NCBI RefSeq assembly: GCF_009827575.1
Contig: NZ_WTYR01000001.1
Span: 1,054,001-1,118,000, forward strand
DNA from: Alteriqipengyuania halimionae
GTDB lineage: Bacteria; Pseudomonadota; Alphaproteobacteria; Sphingomonadales; Sphingomonadaceae
DNA: 64,000 nucleotides
Direction: 5' to 3'
In this document: one piece after another, positions 27,970 through 38,076 of the stretch
Layout: each line of letters starts with the position of its first letter
Numbering within the stretch: position 1 is the first letter of the stretch
Notes under the pieces: model-generated
The model's database searches: none
The model's input: only the letters and a program-made list of their open reading frames with translations
Told to the model about the DNA's origin: nothing
Position numbers and translations under genes: made by a program

Positions 27970-29529
27970 ATGATTACCCGCCGCAAGCTGATCCAGTCAG
28001 CCGCCGCCGGACTTGCCGTCAGCACGATCGGTGCGCCGCATATCCTGCAGGCGCAAAGCTGGTTCCGCGAATATCCGTTCAAGCTCGGTGTCGCAGCGGG
28101 TGATCCGAGCAGTGACGGCTTCGTGATCTGGACGCGGATCGCGCCCGAGCCTTTCGAGCAGCACGCAGGCGCTCCGAGTTCGGCACTGCCGGTGCAATGG
28201 GAAGTCGCCGAAGACGACCGGTTCCGCAATGTCGTGGCCAAAGGAGAAGCGCTCGCGCGGCCCGAGCTGGGCCACAGCGTCCACGTCGAACTCGCGGGAC
28301 TGAAGAGCGACCGGCCCTATTGGTATCGCTTCGTGGTCGGCAGTGACCGGTCGCTGACCGGGCGCGCGCGCACGCTTCCCGCGGCCGGCGCTTCTGTCGA
28401 CCGGCTACGCTTCGGTGTGTGCGGGTGCCAGCACTACGAAAGCGGCTATTACACCGCCTATCGCGAACTGGCGCAGGACGATGATCTCGCCTTCGTCTAC
28501 CACTATGGCGATTTCATCTACGAATACGCCTATGACTACAATTACGGGCCGAAGCGGCTGCCCGTGCCCAAGGTTCGCGAGCATCGCCTGAGAGAGCTCT
28601 ATTCGGTCGACGATTATCGCGAGCACTATGCCCAATACCTGCTCGATCTCGATCTGCAGGCCGCCCGTTCGGCGCATGCCGTCGTGCCGACCTTCGACGA
28701 TCACGAAGTGCAGAACAACTGGGTGCAGGATTTCTCGCAGGATCCCTCCGTACCGCCCGAAATCTTCGCGCTGCGCCGTCAGGCGGCGATGCAGGCCTGG
28801 TACGAGAACATGCCGGTGCGCCGCTCGATGATCCCGAATGGTCCGCTGATCCTTGCCAACCGCCAGCTGACCTTCGGCAGTCTCGCCGCCATCAATGTCC
28901 TCGACACGCGCAGCTTCCGCAGCAACCAGCCCTGCGACGACCGCTGGGGCGTCACGCCTTGCGAGGGCGTCTACGACAAGGATGCGCAAGTTCTTGGCCA
29001 GGCGCAGGAGCGCTGGCTCGACGATAATTTGATGCGCAGCGACACCCGCTGGAACGGGATCGCACAACAGGTCATGATGATGCCGCTCAACCGGCGCACC
29101 TATGACGACCAGCCCGAGCGGGCCTACAACCTCGATAGCTGGGCTGGCTATGACGTCCCACGCAAGCGGTTGATGAAGCGGCTCGAGAATGTCCCGAACG
29201 CCGTGGTGCTGACCGGGGACGAGCACCAGAACTACGCGGGCCTCCTGCTTTCTGGTGACACGCCAGTGGCAGCCGAATGTGTCGTTACGTCGATCACCAG
29301 CGGTGGTGACGGACAGGACCAGCGGCCCGGAAGCGATCGCATCCTGGCCAACAATCCCCAGCTGCAATTCATCAACGACCAGCGCGGCTACGGGGTCTGC
29401 GACGTTACTGCCGAAGCCTGGCGCACCGATTTCATGGTGCTCGACAAGGTCTCCACCCCGGGCGGCACCTTGTCGAAACGTGCCAGCGCGGTCGTGGAAG
29501 CTGGCCCGGCAAATCTGACGATTGCCTGA
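27970..29529 (+). CDS. phoD: PhoD-family alkaline phosphatase, Tat-exported
   Basis: A 519-residue PhoD-like metallophosphoesterase. It begins with a twin-arginine leader (ITRRKLIQSAAAGLAVS), as expected for a Tat substrate that folds with iron and calcium in the cytoplasm. N-terminal Fn3-like domain (FKLGVAAGDPSSDGFVIWTRI), then the active-site segments RFGVCGCQHYESGYYTAY, VYHYGDFIYEY, PTFDDHEVQNNW and LTGDEHQNYAG. It would release phosphate from monoesters and diesters in the periplasm. No Pho box could be recognised upstream. Confidence 0.92.
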   Translation: MITRRKLIQSAAAGLAVSTIGAPHILQAQSWFREYPFKLGVAAGDPSSDGFVIWTRIAPEPFEQHAGAPSSALPVQWEVAEDDRFRNVVAKGEALARPELGHSVHVELAGLKSDRPYWYRFVVGSDRSLTGRARTLPAAGASVDRLRFGVCGCQHYESGYYTAYRELAQDDDLAFVYHYGDFIYEYAYDYNYGPKRLPVPKVREHRLRELYSVDDYREHYAQYLLDLDLQAARSAHAVVPTFDDHEVQNNWVQDFSQDPSVPPEIFALRRQAAMQAWYENMPVRRSMIPNGPLILANRQLTFGSLAAINVLDTRSFRSNQPCDDRWGVTPCEGVYDKDAQVLGQAQERWLDDNLMRSDTRWNGIAQQVMMMPLNRRTYDDQPERAYNLDSWAGYDVPRKRLMKRLENVPNAVVLTGDEHQNYAGLLLSGDTPVAAECVVTSITSGGDGQDQRPGSDRILANNPQLQFINDQRGYGVCDVTAEAWRTDFMVLDKVSTPGGTLSKRASAVVEAGPANLTIA

Positions 29530-29649
29530 TCGCGAATTGCCGCTTCTGGCAGGCGCGCGATATCATCGCGGTGTCATGAAACGCTGGCAGAGCGTGCCTC
29601 CGCCACCTTCCTGAATGCCTGCCCCCGGCCTGAATCGAGAGTTCCTACG

Positions 29650-30930
29650 ATGCGCTATTTCGCCGCTGCCCTCGCCCTTCTCGCGGCTCCTCTGCTGCAG
29701 GCCTGCGCACCTGCATTGAATGCGGAACCCGCATCCGCCTCGCAGTCGGCACCAGCCGAACAGCGCGCACCGGTCACGATCCTCATTTCGATCGACGGGT
29801 TCCATCCATCCTATCTCGATCGCGGGATCACGCCGACCATATCGGGCCTCGCGCAAACCGGCGTGCGCACGGCAATGCGCCCGTCCTTTCCCAGCAAGAC
29901 CTTCCCCAACCACTGGACGCTGGTGACCGGTCTTGTGCCTGACCATCACGGCATCACCGCCAACAGGATGGAAGACAAGGCCCGCCCGGACGAGGTCTTC
30001 ACCATGGCGACGCTCGATCCCTTTTGGTGGAGCGCGGCCAAGCCGGTGTGGGTCGAAGCGGAGGAAGCGGGTATCCGCAGCGCTGCAATGTTCTGGCCCG
30101 GATCGGCCGTGCCATGGGGCGGCACCGCCCAGCCTTTCGGCGCCGTCACCGATGGCGTACTGCCGAGTGATTGGCAGCAATTCTCGATGCAGGTCTCGAA
30201 CACCCAGCGCGTCAACGCCGTGCTCGACTGGCTGCGGCGACCGGCGGAGATCCGGCCCGAATTCGTCACGCTTTACTTCGACACCGTCGATACCGCCGGC
30301 CACAAGGGTGGCCCCGATAGCGAAGAGCTCAACGCAGCCGTGCGCGATGTCGACGCGCATATCTCCATGTTGGTCGAAGGCCTGCAAATCCTCGGCCAGC
30401 CTGCCAACATCGTCATCGTCTCCGACCATGGCATGGCCGCGACCAGTTCGCACCGCGTGGTTGTGCTCGACGATATCGTCGATGCGTCGCTCTATCGCCT
30501 GATCGATGCCGGAGCCTTCGCGACCTTCGAACCGCTGCCGGGTCAGGAAAACGCGTTCCGCGCCGCGATCCTCGCCGATCACGACCATATGACCTGCTGG
30601 CCGAAAGATGCGATCCCCGCCCGATACAAGTACGGAACCAACGATCGCATCCCGCCCTATTTCTGCCTTGCCGAAACAGGCTGGTCGATAACCCCCAAGG
30701 CATCCGAAGCGCGCTGGAGCGGCGGCAATCACGGCTACGACAATTTCGCGACCGAAATGCAGGCGGTCTTCGTCGCCAGCGGACCCGCCTTTCGCGAAGG
30801 CGTGACCTTGCCGGTGGTCGACAACACGGCGCTCGCTCCGCTAGTGCGCAAGCTGATAGGCCTGCCGCGTAGTCCGCAGGGCGACGGCCCGTACGACGCG
30901 CTCTTCCCAGCCATCAAACAAGCAGACTGA
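29650..30930 (+). CDS. ENPP-type alkaline phosphatase-family phosphodiesterase, lipoprotein
   Basis: A 426-residue protein of the nucleotide pyrophosphatase/phosphodiesterase family. Lipobox LLQAC near residue 19 indicates membrane anchoring. Active-site features: ILISIDGFHPSYLD (metal Asp), RPSFPSKTFPNHWTLVTGLVPDHHGI (Thr nucleophile in SKTFPN and the HHG metal region), TVDTAGHKGGPDS and IVSDHGMA, and NHGYDNF near the C-terminus. It hydrolyses a phosphodiester or pyrophosphate bond in the periplasm; the natural substrate is unknown. It follows phoD by 120 bp, so both may belong to extracytoplasmic phosphate scavenging. Confidence 0.9.
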   Translation: MRYFAAALALLAAPLLQACAPALNAEPASASQSAPAEQRAPVTILISIDGFHPSYLDRGITPTISGLAQTGVRTAMRPSFPSKTFPNHWTLVTGLVPDHHGITANRMEDKARPDEVFTMATLDPFWWSAAKPVWVEAEEAGIRSAAMFWPGSAVPWGGTAQPFGAVTDGVLPSDWQQFSMQVSNTQRVNAVLDWLRRPAEIRPEFVTLYFDTVDTAGHKGGPDSEELNAAVRDVDAHISMLVEGLQILGQPANIVIVSDHGMAATSSHRVVVLDDIVDASLYRLIDAGAFATFEPLPGQENAFRAAILADHDHMTCWPKDAIPARYKYGTNDRIPPYFCLAETGWSITPKASEARWSGGNHGYDNFATEMQAVFVASGPAFREGVTLPVVDNTALAPLVRKLIGLPRSPQGDGPYDALFPAIKQAD

Positions 30931-30991
30931 GCTTTCGTGCGGAACGCTTCCCCCTTCCCTGCCGTTAGGCTTGCAAAACAAGGGGAAGACA

Positions 30992-31801
30992 ATGGTCGAT
31001 AAATCGGAAAAATTCAGCTGGCTCGTACGTCTCGGTTATGCCGCGCGCGGTGTCACCTACATGCTGCTGGGCTATCTCGCCTTGTCCACGGGAAGCGGTG
31101 GCCAGGCGAGCGAAGGCTCGACCGGTGTGTTCGACATGCTCGAAGGGGTGCCGTTCGGTGAACCGCTCCTCTACGTGATCGCGCTGGGCATGCTCGCCTA
31201 CGCGATCTACAAATTCCTTTCCGGCATCGCGAACATCTATAATCGCGACGACGACACCAAGGGCGTGCTCAAGAGGGTCGGAGACGTCGCATCGGGCGTG
31301 GCCCACAGCTTCCTTGCCTATGCCGCATTCCAGTACGCAGCCGCAGGCCAGCGATCGGGTGGCGGTGGCGGGACGCAGGAGCGTGCCAGCACCGTTCTCT
31401 CCTACGATCTGGGCGGAATCGTGCTCGGCCTCATCGGCCTCGGTTTCCTCGTTGGCGGCATCATGCAGGCCAAGAAGGCGTGGGACCTCGGCTTCATGAA
31501 GCGTATCAGCGGCCGTGCTCCGGGCTGGGTCTGCCATATCGGCCGTGCCGGCCATGCCGCACGCGCCGTCGTGTTCGCGTTGATCGGGTGGTCGCTGGTG
31601 CAGGCCGCGTGGTTCTCGTCGTCGGATCAGGTCAAGGGCCTCGGCGATGCGATCGTGAGCCTCAGCGATGATGGCATTCTCTATTCGCTGGTGGCGATCG
31701 GACTATTCTTCTTCGGGCTCTTCAGCCTGGTCACATCGCGCTATCGCGTGATCCCGCATCTGACTTCGGGCGACATGAAGCCCGACGTGCCGGGTCAGTA
31801 A
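30992..31801 (+). CDS. DUF1206 membrane protein
   Basis: A 269-residue inner-membrane protein made of three repeated two-helix units, the signature of DUF1206. The repeat opening is seen as WLVRLGYAARGVTYMLLGYLAL, then KRVGDVASGVAHSFLAYAAF and CHIGRAGHAARAVVFALIGW. The function of the family is unknown. The start at 30992 has AGGGGAAG 6 bases upstream; seven in-frame codons before it are not family sequence. A glutaredoxin-MauE gene follows after 13 bp. Confidence 0.87.
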   Translation: MVDKSEKFSWLVRLGYAARGVTYMLLGYLALSTGSGGQASEGSTGVFDMLEGVPFGEPLLYVIALGMLAYAIYKFLSGIANIYNRDDDTKGVLKRVGDVASGVAHSFLAYAAFQYAAAGQRSGGGGGTQERASTVLSYDLGGIVLGLIGLGFLVGGIMQAKKAWDLGFMKRISGRAPGWVCHIGRAGHAARAVVFALIGWSLVQAAWFSSSDQVKGLGDAIVSLSDDGILYSLVAIGLFFFGLFSLVTSRYRVIPHLTSGDMKPDVPGQ

Positions 31802-31814
31802 TCGGCCGCGCTCG

Positions 31815-32567
31815 ATGACGGAGCCAAAAAATGCGGTCCTCTATCGCATGGTGATGGACAAGCATGTCTGTCCCTATGGCACCAAGTCCAAATGGCTGCT
31901 CGAAAGCGAGGGCTATGCGGTCGAGGACCATCACCTCACCACGCGTGAGGAAACCGACGCCTTCAAGGCCCAGCACGACGTACCCACCACCCCGCAAACC
32001 TTCATCGCTGGAAAGCGGATCGGCGGATACGACGCGTTGCGGGCGTTCTTCGACCGCAAGGTGAAGGACGATGGCGAGACCAGCTACCAGCCCGTGCTCG
32101 CAGTATTCGCGGTCGCGCTGGGGCTGGCGGTCTCGCTAGCGATCTGGAGCTTCGGCACGCCGCTGGTGTTGCGCACGGCGGAATGGTTCATCGCCTTCTC
32201 GATGGCGATGCTGGCCATGCTCAAACTGCAGGATGTCGAGCAGTTCTCGACCATGTTCGTCGGCTACGACCAGCTTGGCCGCCGCTTCGTGCCCTATGCC
32301 TATGCCTATCCGTTCCTCGAGGCGACGACAGCGATCCTGATGGCCGGGCATCTGCTGCCCTGGCTCTCGATCCCGATCGCATTGTTCATCGGCACGGTCG
32401 GTGCGGGCAGCGTGTTCTACGCGGTCTACGTGCAGAAGCGCGAGATCAAATGCGCCTGCGTCGGCGGCGGCAGCAACGTGCCGCTGGGCTTCGTCTCGCT
32501 GAGCGAGAATCTCGCGATGATCGCAATGGGTATCTGGATGCTGGCGCGGTACGGCCTGACCGCCTAA
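31815..32567 (+). CDS. glutaredoxin domain fused to MauE/DoxX-like membrane domain
   Basis: A 250-residue fusion. Residues 1-85 are a glutaredoxin fold with a single-Cys site HVCPYGTKSKWLL and the cis-Pro strand VPTTPQTFIAGKRIGGYDAL. Residues 95-250 form about four transmembrane helices of the MauE/DoxX type, with a cytosolic-side KCACVGGGSNVPLG segment holding two more cysteines. MauE-like proteins carry reducing equivalents or assist disulfide chemistry across the membrane, so the fusion would couple a cytoplasmic thiol module to a membrane pair of cysteines. The partner protein is unknown. Stop is 10 bp before the MaoC gene, so the DUF1206-Grx-MaoC genes form an operon. Confidence 0.85.
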   Translation: MTEPKNAVLYRMVMDKHVCPYGTKSKWLLESEGYAVEDHHLTTREETDAFKAQHDVPTTPQTFIAGKRIGGYDALRAFFDRKVKDDGETSYQPVLAVFAVALGLAVSLAIWSFGTPLVLRTAEWFIAFSMAMLAMLKLQDVEQFSTMFVGYDQLGRRFVPYAYAYPFLEATTAILMAGHLLPWLSIPIALFIGTVGAGSVFYAVYVQKREIKCACVGGGSNVPLGFVSLSENLAMIAMGIWMLARYGLTA

Positions 32568-32577
32568 AGCGGCTTCC

Positions 32578-33039
32578 ATGCTCTATTACGAAGATATCGA
32601 AGTCGGCAGCCATCGCGCGTTCGGCTCTTACGAAGTGACCGCCGAAGAGGTGAAGGACTTCGCGACCCGCTATGATCCGCAGCCCTTCCACCTTTCCAAC
32701 GAGGCGGCGGCAAAAACCCATTTCGGGCGCATCTCGGCCAGCGGTTGGCACACCTGCGCGATGATGATGCGGATGCTGGTCGACGATTTGACCGAGCGGC
32801 AGGAAGCCGGCCTCGGCTCCCCTGGGATCGACAATCTGCGCTGGATCCGCCCAGTCTACCCCGGCGACACGCTCCGCTGCGAAACCGAAGTGCTCGAAAA
32901 GCGCCGGAGCCAGTCCAACCCCACGCTCGGCCTCTACAAAAGCCGGGTCGAGGTGTTCAACCAGGACGACGTGAAGGTCATGCAGATGGTCAGCAACGGT
33001 ATGGTCGCAGTGCGGGATCCGGACGCGGCGGGCGGCTGA
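32578..33039 (+). CDS. MaoC-like hot-dog dehydratase
   Basis: A 153-residue hot-dog-fold protein of the MaoC/R-hydratase family: YEVTAEEVKDFATRYDPQPFHL contains the hydratase Asp-His dyad motif (D..PFH), followed by FGRISASGWHTCAMM and the strand WIRPVYPGDTLRCETEV. Members hydrate trans-2-enoyl-CoA or related thioesters. No substrate can be named. It ends the DUF1206 operon. Confidence 0.88.
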   Translation: MLYYEDIEVGSHRAFGSYEVTAEEVKDFATRYDPQPFHLSNEAAAKTHFGRISASGWHTCAMMMRMLVDDLTERQEAGLGSPGIDNLRWIRPVYPGDTLRCETEVLEKRRSQSNPTLGLYKSRVEVFNQDDVKVMQMVSNGMVAVRDPDAAGG

Positions 33040-33404
33040 AATCGCTAATGCTGCCCGAACAGCATGTGCCATTATCAAACGCTAGCAGCACTTAAAAAGG
33101 CGTAATACCAGACCAATTGCGCAACGGCAGGTATCAGCCGCACGAATGGAATGGTGGACATTCGGATGCCTCGGTATCGGTTTCCGGCGATGCGCAAATG
33201 TTGTTCGATAGGCAAAGCCTTGTAACCTACGAATAGCAGCGCCATCTAGTGGTCACGCCACTACGATTCAGTCGTCGCAGTCCTGTCTGGCGGTGTCTCT
33301 TCACAATCAGAATTTCATTTGATTGGCTTTCCTGAGACAGGAAACGCAATCGCTGTGTCCGGGGTTTAGACAGCCAGGCACGAGCGATGCGAAGGAGCTG
33401 CTCG
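33040..33404. other. 365-bp spacer, no gene recognised
   Basis: No coding frame with a plausible ribosome site and family match is visible; GC is visibly lower than in the flanking genes. A promoter for the glycosyltransferase should lie here but none stands out. Only the last 25 bases (GAAGGAG then ATG) have an assigned role. Confidence 0.6.
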
Positions 33405-34322
33405 ATGATCGCCTATTTCCTTCTCGTTCACCGCTATCCGGCACAGTTCAAACGCTTGTTCACGGCGATTTATCTTCCGGGCAATCAGTACGTCGTCCAT
33501 GTCGACAAGAGCTCTGGCGAAGAACTCGAACGCGATATTTCGGCCTTTCTCAAACCCTATCAGGGAGCCGAATTGCTCGAGTCACGAGATGCCCTGTGGG
33601 GCGGCTATAGTCTCGTGGAGGCTGAGCTTAGAGGGATGACGCGTCTGCTCGAAATGGACAGCCAGTGGAGCCACTATATCAACCTTTCCGGGCAGGATTT
33701 TCCGCTCAAGAGCCAAAATTACATCCGCCAGTTTTTCGCCGCCAATCCCGGCAAGCAGTTCATACGTGCGCTCGATCAGGCAAAAGAGCGTCCCGACACG
33801 ATGAACCGCATCAGCCACATGTTCATTGAGGAACATGGGAAGATGACAGCGACCGGCGTGGCGCGCCCATACATGCTTGGCGACACGCCATTTATCGGCA
33901 CGCAATGGAAAGCCGTAACCCGCAGCTTCTGCGAATATGTCTGCCATGATCGGCGAGTAGATCGCTTCAAGGTCTTCTACCGCAACAGCTTTATTGCAGA
34001 TGAAGCGTTCTTTCAGACCGTGATGATGAACAGCGCTGGCCACGGAATTGTGATGAACGATGATCTGCGAATGATCGATTGGGTGCCCGATGGCGACATC
34101 AAGCTGCGTCCGCGCAATTATGAAGAGAGCGATTTCGAAGAATTGCGGTGCAGCACCGATCTCTTTGCGCGCAAATTTGATGCCGAACACGAGACCGAAA
34201 TCCTCTCGCTGCTCGAAAACCACATCGCATCTCCGGCTGCTGACCAATACCGCGCTCCCGGAAAGACGCCAAGGATGCCCCTGTCATCACCTTTGAGTGA
34301 TCGCGAATTGATCGACGCCTAA
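33405..34322 (+). CDS. GT14-type beta-1,6-N-acetylglucosaminyltransferase (Branch family)
   Basis: A 305-residue protein of the core-2/I-branching glycosyltransferase family. Recognisable pieces: AYFLLVHRYPAQFKRLF at the N-terminus, NQYVVHVDKSS, ALWGGYSLVEAELRGM, SHYINLSGQDFPLKSQNYI, and GTQWKAVTRSFCEYV. It would transfer a sugar (GlcNAc or xylose in relatives) to a cell-surface glycan. It has no signal peptide, so it acts from the cytoplasm. It stands alone between two gene-poor spacers, which is consistent with acquisition. Start at 33405 has GAAGGAG upstream. Confidence 0.86.
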   Translation: MIAYFLLVHRYPAQFKRLFTAIYLPGNQYVVHVDKSSGEELERDISAFLKPYQGAELLESRDALWGGYSLVEAELRGMTRLLEMDSQWSHYINLSGQDFPLKSQNYIRQFFAANPGKQFIRALDQAKERPDTMNRISHMFIEEHGKMTATGVARPYMLGDTPFIGTQWKAVTRSFCEYVCHDRRVDRFKVFYRNSFIADEAFFQTVMMNSAGHGIVMNDDLRMIDWVPDGDIKLRPRNYEESDFEELRCSTDLFARKFDAEHETEILSLLENHIASPAADQYRAPGKTPRMPLSSPLSDRELIDA

Positions 34323-34367
34323 ACCTTGATTGCAGCCCCCAATACCACCCGTTGAGAGGAATATCCG

Positions 34368-34508
34368 ATGGCAAAATCGCAGAAGAAATCGAATCGCGAA
34401 ATTCGCAAGCCGAAGGCTGAAAAGGTGAAAACCAATGCTTCGAAGCCGACGCAGAAAGCAGGGGTCGTTCGCGGCCTAGAGCACATGAGTTCAGGTCGCG
34501 AGAAGTAA
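34368..34508 (+). CDS. tiny basic protein, 46 residues
   Basis: Not a long frame but with good signals: GAGAGGAA before an ATG at 34368, and 46 codons ending TAA. The product MAKSQKKSNREIRKPKAEKV... is strongly basic in the first 32 residues (a Lys/Arg/Asn/Ser tail typical of disordered nucleic-acid-binding or ribosome-associated proteins) and ends GVVRGLEHMSSGREK. Similar small MAK-xQ-KxxNRE-type proteins occur in alphaproteobacteria; none has a function I know. It is 45 bp after the glycosyltransferase gene. Confidence 0.6.
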   Translation: MAKSQKKSNREIRKPKAEKVKTNASKPTQKAGVVRGLEHMSSGREK

Positions 34509-34917
34509 CAGTCTGTGCACTTCAGTGCAGCGAATTGGCGCTGCACAGGCCCGTCAACTGAAACTCCCCCTAAACCACCCTTTGTCCATATCGCCGCCAA
34601 GGCTGCCGAAGCATGGAGGATGGAGGCTCCGCGGGCTACCGAACGAGAAGCAAATCAACCCACTGCACTGAGCAGAGACGATACGGTTTGCTCGCCAACA
34701 TGCCGAAGCGGCGATTGAAGATAGGAAGCGACCTCAAAATTAGACGATTATCTTGAAATTGGGATCATCGCACTGGAAACTGACGGTCTAAGGGCGGCCC
34801 TATCCCAGACGCGGAGGGTTGAGCTCAGGGAACGTCCGCCATGGGGTGGTTAGCGGAATGTCCGCTATCGCTTTTAATGAGTGAGGGCTGCTCAACAAGG
34901 GCGCGCGCTAGCCCGCT
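34509..34917. other. 409-bp spacer, no gene recognised
   Basis: No supported coding frame. It contains scattered direct imperfect copies of GTCCGC (34830s and 34860s) and a GCGCGCGCTAGC run before the mutL stop. I see nothing else of note. Confidence 0.5.
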
Positions 34918-36777
34918 CTAATGCCGCCCGAAGAGCTTCTCGACATCGTCCATCGACAGCTTCACCCAGGTCGGTCGGCCGTGATTGCATTGGCCGGAGC
35001 GCGGGGTGCGTTCCATTTCGCGCAGCAGGGCGTTCATCTCGTCGACGCGGAGCACGCGGCCGGCGCGGACCGAGCCGTGGCAGGCCATAGTGGCGAGGAC
35101 GAGGTCCAGCTTTTCGCCCAGCAACAGGGCTTCACCGTGCTTGGCGATGTCGTCGGCAATGTCGCGCACCAGGGCTTCGGGCTTTGCCTTTTTGAGGGCG
35201 GCGGGCATGGCGCGCACCAGCATGGCTTCGGGGCCGAAGCGCTCCATCACCAGGCCGAGTTCGCCCATCTTGTCAATCGCGCTTTCGAGGCGGTCGCAAT
35301 CGGCTTCGTCGAGCTCGATCACATCGGGCATCAGCAGCGGCTGCGATTGCGCCATCTTGGCCTCCGCCCCCGCCGCCTTGAGCCGTTCAAGCGTCAGGCG
35401 TTCATGCGCCGCGTGCTGATCGACCAGCACCAGCCCATCGCTGGCTTCGGCGACGATATAGGTGTTAGCGACCTGCCCGCGCGCGATGCCGAGTGGGTAA
35501 TCCTGATCCGCCGCGATCGGCTGCGCTTCCTCGGCCCGGCCTTGCGGCAGGGCGAAGGCGCTGCCCCGTTCGGCGGCATATTCGACGCGCGGTTCGCGGA
35601 AACCGGAGCCCCCCGCACCGCGGTCGCGCCCGGTGAATAGCGAATGCAGCGCGGGCGAGACCTCGGCCAGTCCCGATGTAGCCGATTCGCGCACTTCGCC
35701 GGTCTCGGCGTCGTAGCCCGGTTCGACCTGCCAGCGCCCCATTGCGTCGGCAGCGGGTGCCTGCGCGCTGCGGCGATCGCCCATATCGAGAGCGCGGCGC
35801 AGGCCGGAGACGATCATCCCCCGGATCGCGGCGGGATCGCGGAAGCGGACCTCGGTCTTGGCCGGGTGAACGTTGACGTCGACATCCTCGGGCGGGAGAT
35901 CGAGGAACAGGGCGAGCACCGCATGCCGATCGCGCGCCAGCATATCCGCATAGGCACCGCGCACTGCGCCCGAGAGCAGCCGGTCCTTCACCGGGCGCCC
36001 GTTCACAAACAGATACTGGTGGTCGGCCACCCCGCGATTGAAGGTCGGCAGGCCAGCCACGCCGGTGAGCCGCGCTTCGCCGCGCTCGAAATCGAGGCGG
36101 ACGCCATCCTGCGCCAGTTCCTTGGCCACGATCTGGGCAACGCGCTCGGCCTGCCCCTGCCCCGGCTGCAGTGACAGCGGGCGCCGGCCGGCATGCTCGA
36201 CGGTGAAGCCGATCTCGGGCCGGGCCATGGCCAAGCGGCGCATCACATCCATCACCGCGCCGTATTCGCTACGCTCGGTGCGCAGGAACTTGCGCCGCGC
36301 GGGCACCTTGGCGAACACGTTTTCCACCCGCACGCGTGTGCCCGGCGGCAGCGCGGCGGGTCCATCCTCGATCTCGATCCCGTGATCGATCACGCGTCGC
36401 CAGCCTTCCGCCCCGCGCACCCGGCTTTCGAGCGTGAAGCGCGATACGCTGGCGATCGAGGGCAGCGCCTCCCCGCGGAAGCCGAGCGTGCGCACCTGTT
36501 CGAGCGCGGCATCGTCTCCCACGAGTTCCTCCGGCAGTTTCGAGGTCGCATGCCGCTCAAGCGCGAGGGCCATCTCGTCGGGCGACATGCCGCACCCGTC
36601 GTCGATAACTTCGAACGCGTCGCGTCCTCCGCCCTCGAGCTTCACGCTGATCTGCGTCGCGCCGGCATCGATCGCGTTTTCGACCAGTTCCTTGAGCGCC
36701 GAGGCCGGACGCTCGACGACTTCGCCTGCGGCGATTCGGTTGACCAGGTGTTCGGGAAGACGACGGATCTTAGGCAT
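34918..36777 (-). CDS. mutL: DNA mismatch repair protein MutL (endonuclease type)
   Basis: A 619-residue MutL. The N-terminal GHKL ATPase has KIRRLPEHLVNRIAAGEVVERPASALKELVENAIDAG, GCGMSPDEM and GFRGEALPSIASVS. The C-terminal domain has the endonuclease motif DQHA-x2-E-x4-E (DQHAAHERLTLE), a Cys-His ACHGSVRAG, and CNHGRPTWVKL near the end, matching the zinc-binding MutL endonuclease group. Thus it probably nicks the new strand rather than relying on MutH, which fits alphaproteobacteria. No neighbour is a repair gene; the start ATG at 36777 faces mreB with 190 bp between. Confidence 0.95.
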   Translation of the reverse strand: MPKIRRLPEHLVNRIAAGEVVERPASALKELVENAIDAGATQISVKLEGGGRDAFEVIDDGCGMSPDEMALALERHATSKLPEELVGDDAALEQVRTLGFRGEALPSIASVSRFTLESRVRGAEGWRRVIDHGIEIEDGPAALPPGTRVRVENVFAKVPARRKFLRTERSEYGAVMDVMRRLAMARPEIGFTVEHAGRRPLSLQPGQGQAERVAQIVAKELAQDGVRLDFERGEARLTGVAGLPTFNRGVADHQYLFVNGRPVKDRLLSGAVRGAYADMLARDRHAVLALFLDLPPEDVDVNVHPAKTEVRFRDPAAIRGMIVSGLRRALDMGDRRSAQAPAADAMGRWQVEPGYDAETGEVRESATSGLAEVSPALHSLFTGRDRGAGGSGFREPRVEYAAERGSAFALPQGRAEEAQPIAADQDYPLGIARGQVANTYIVAEASDGLVLVDQHAAHERLTLERLKAAGAEAKMAQSQPLLMPDVIELDEADCDRLESAIDKMGELGLVMERFGPEAMLVRAMPAALKKAKPEALVRDIADDIAKHGEALLLGEKLDLVLATMACHGSVRAGRVLRVDEMNALLREMERTPRSGQCNHGRPTWVKLSMDDVEKLFGRH

Positions 36778-36959
36778 GCCGTCGCAACATAACCCCGCCT
36801 CGCCGCGAAGTCAGTCCGCAGGTGCGGATAATCACCGGCGAACTGCCCGAATCCTTTGGAATTCGGAACAATCTTGCGCTAGAGCGCGTCTCCTTACGGG
36901 AACCCTCTCGCACCGCGTCATGATTCCTCGCGAATTGGCGGGCGATAACAACTGGATAG

Positions 36960-38012
<1,053 letters not shown>

Positions 38013-38076
38013 CGAATACCGTCGGCGTCTGCCCGTCCCGGTCGGACGCCGGCCGCAACAGGAGCAGCGCCAAGCA

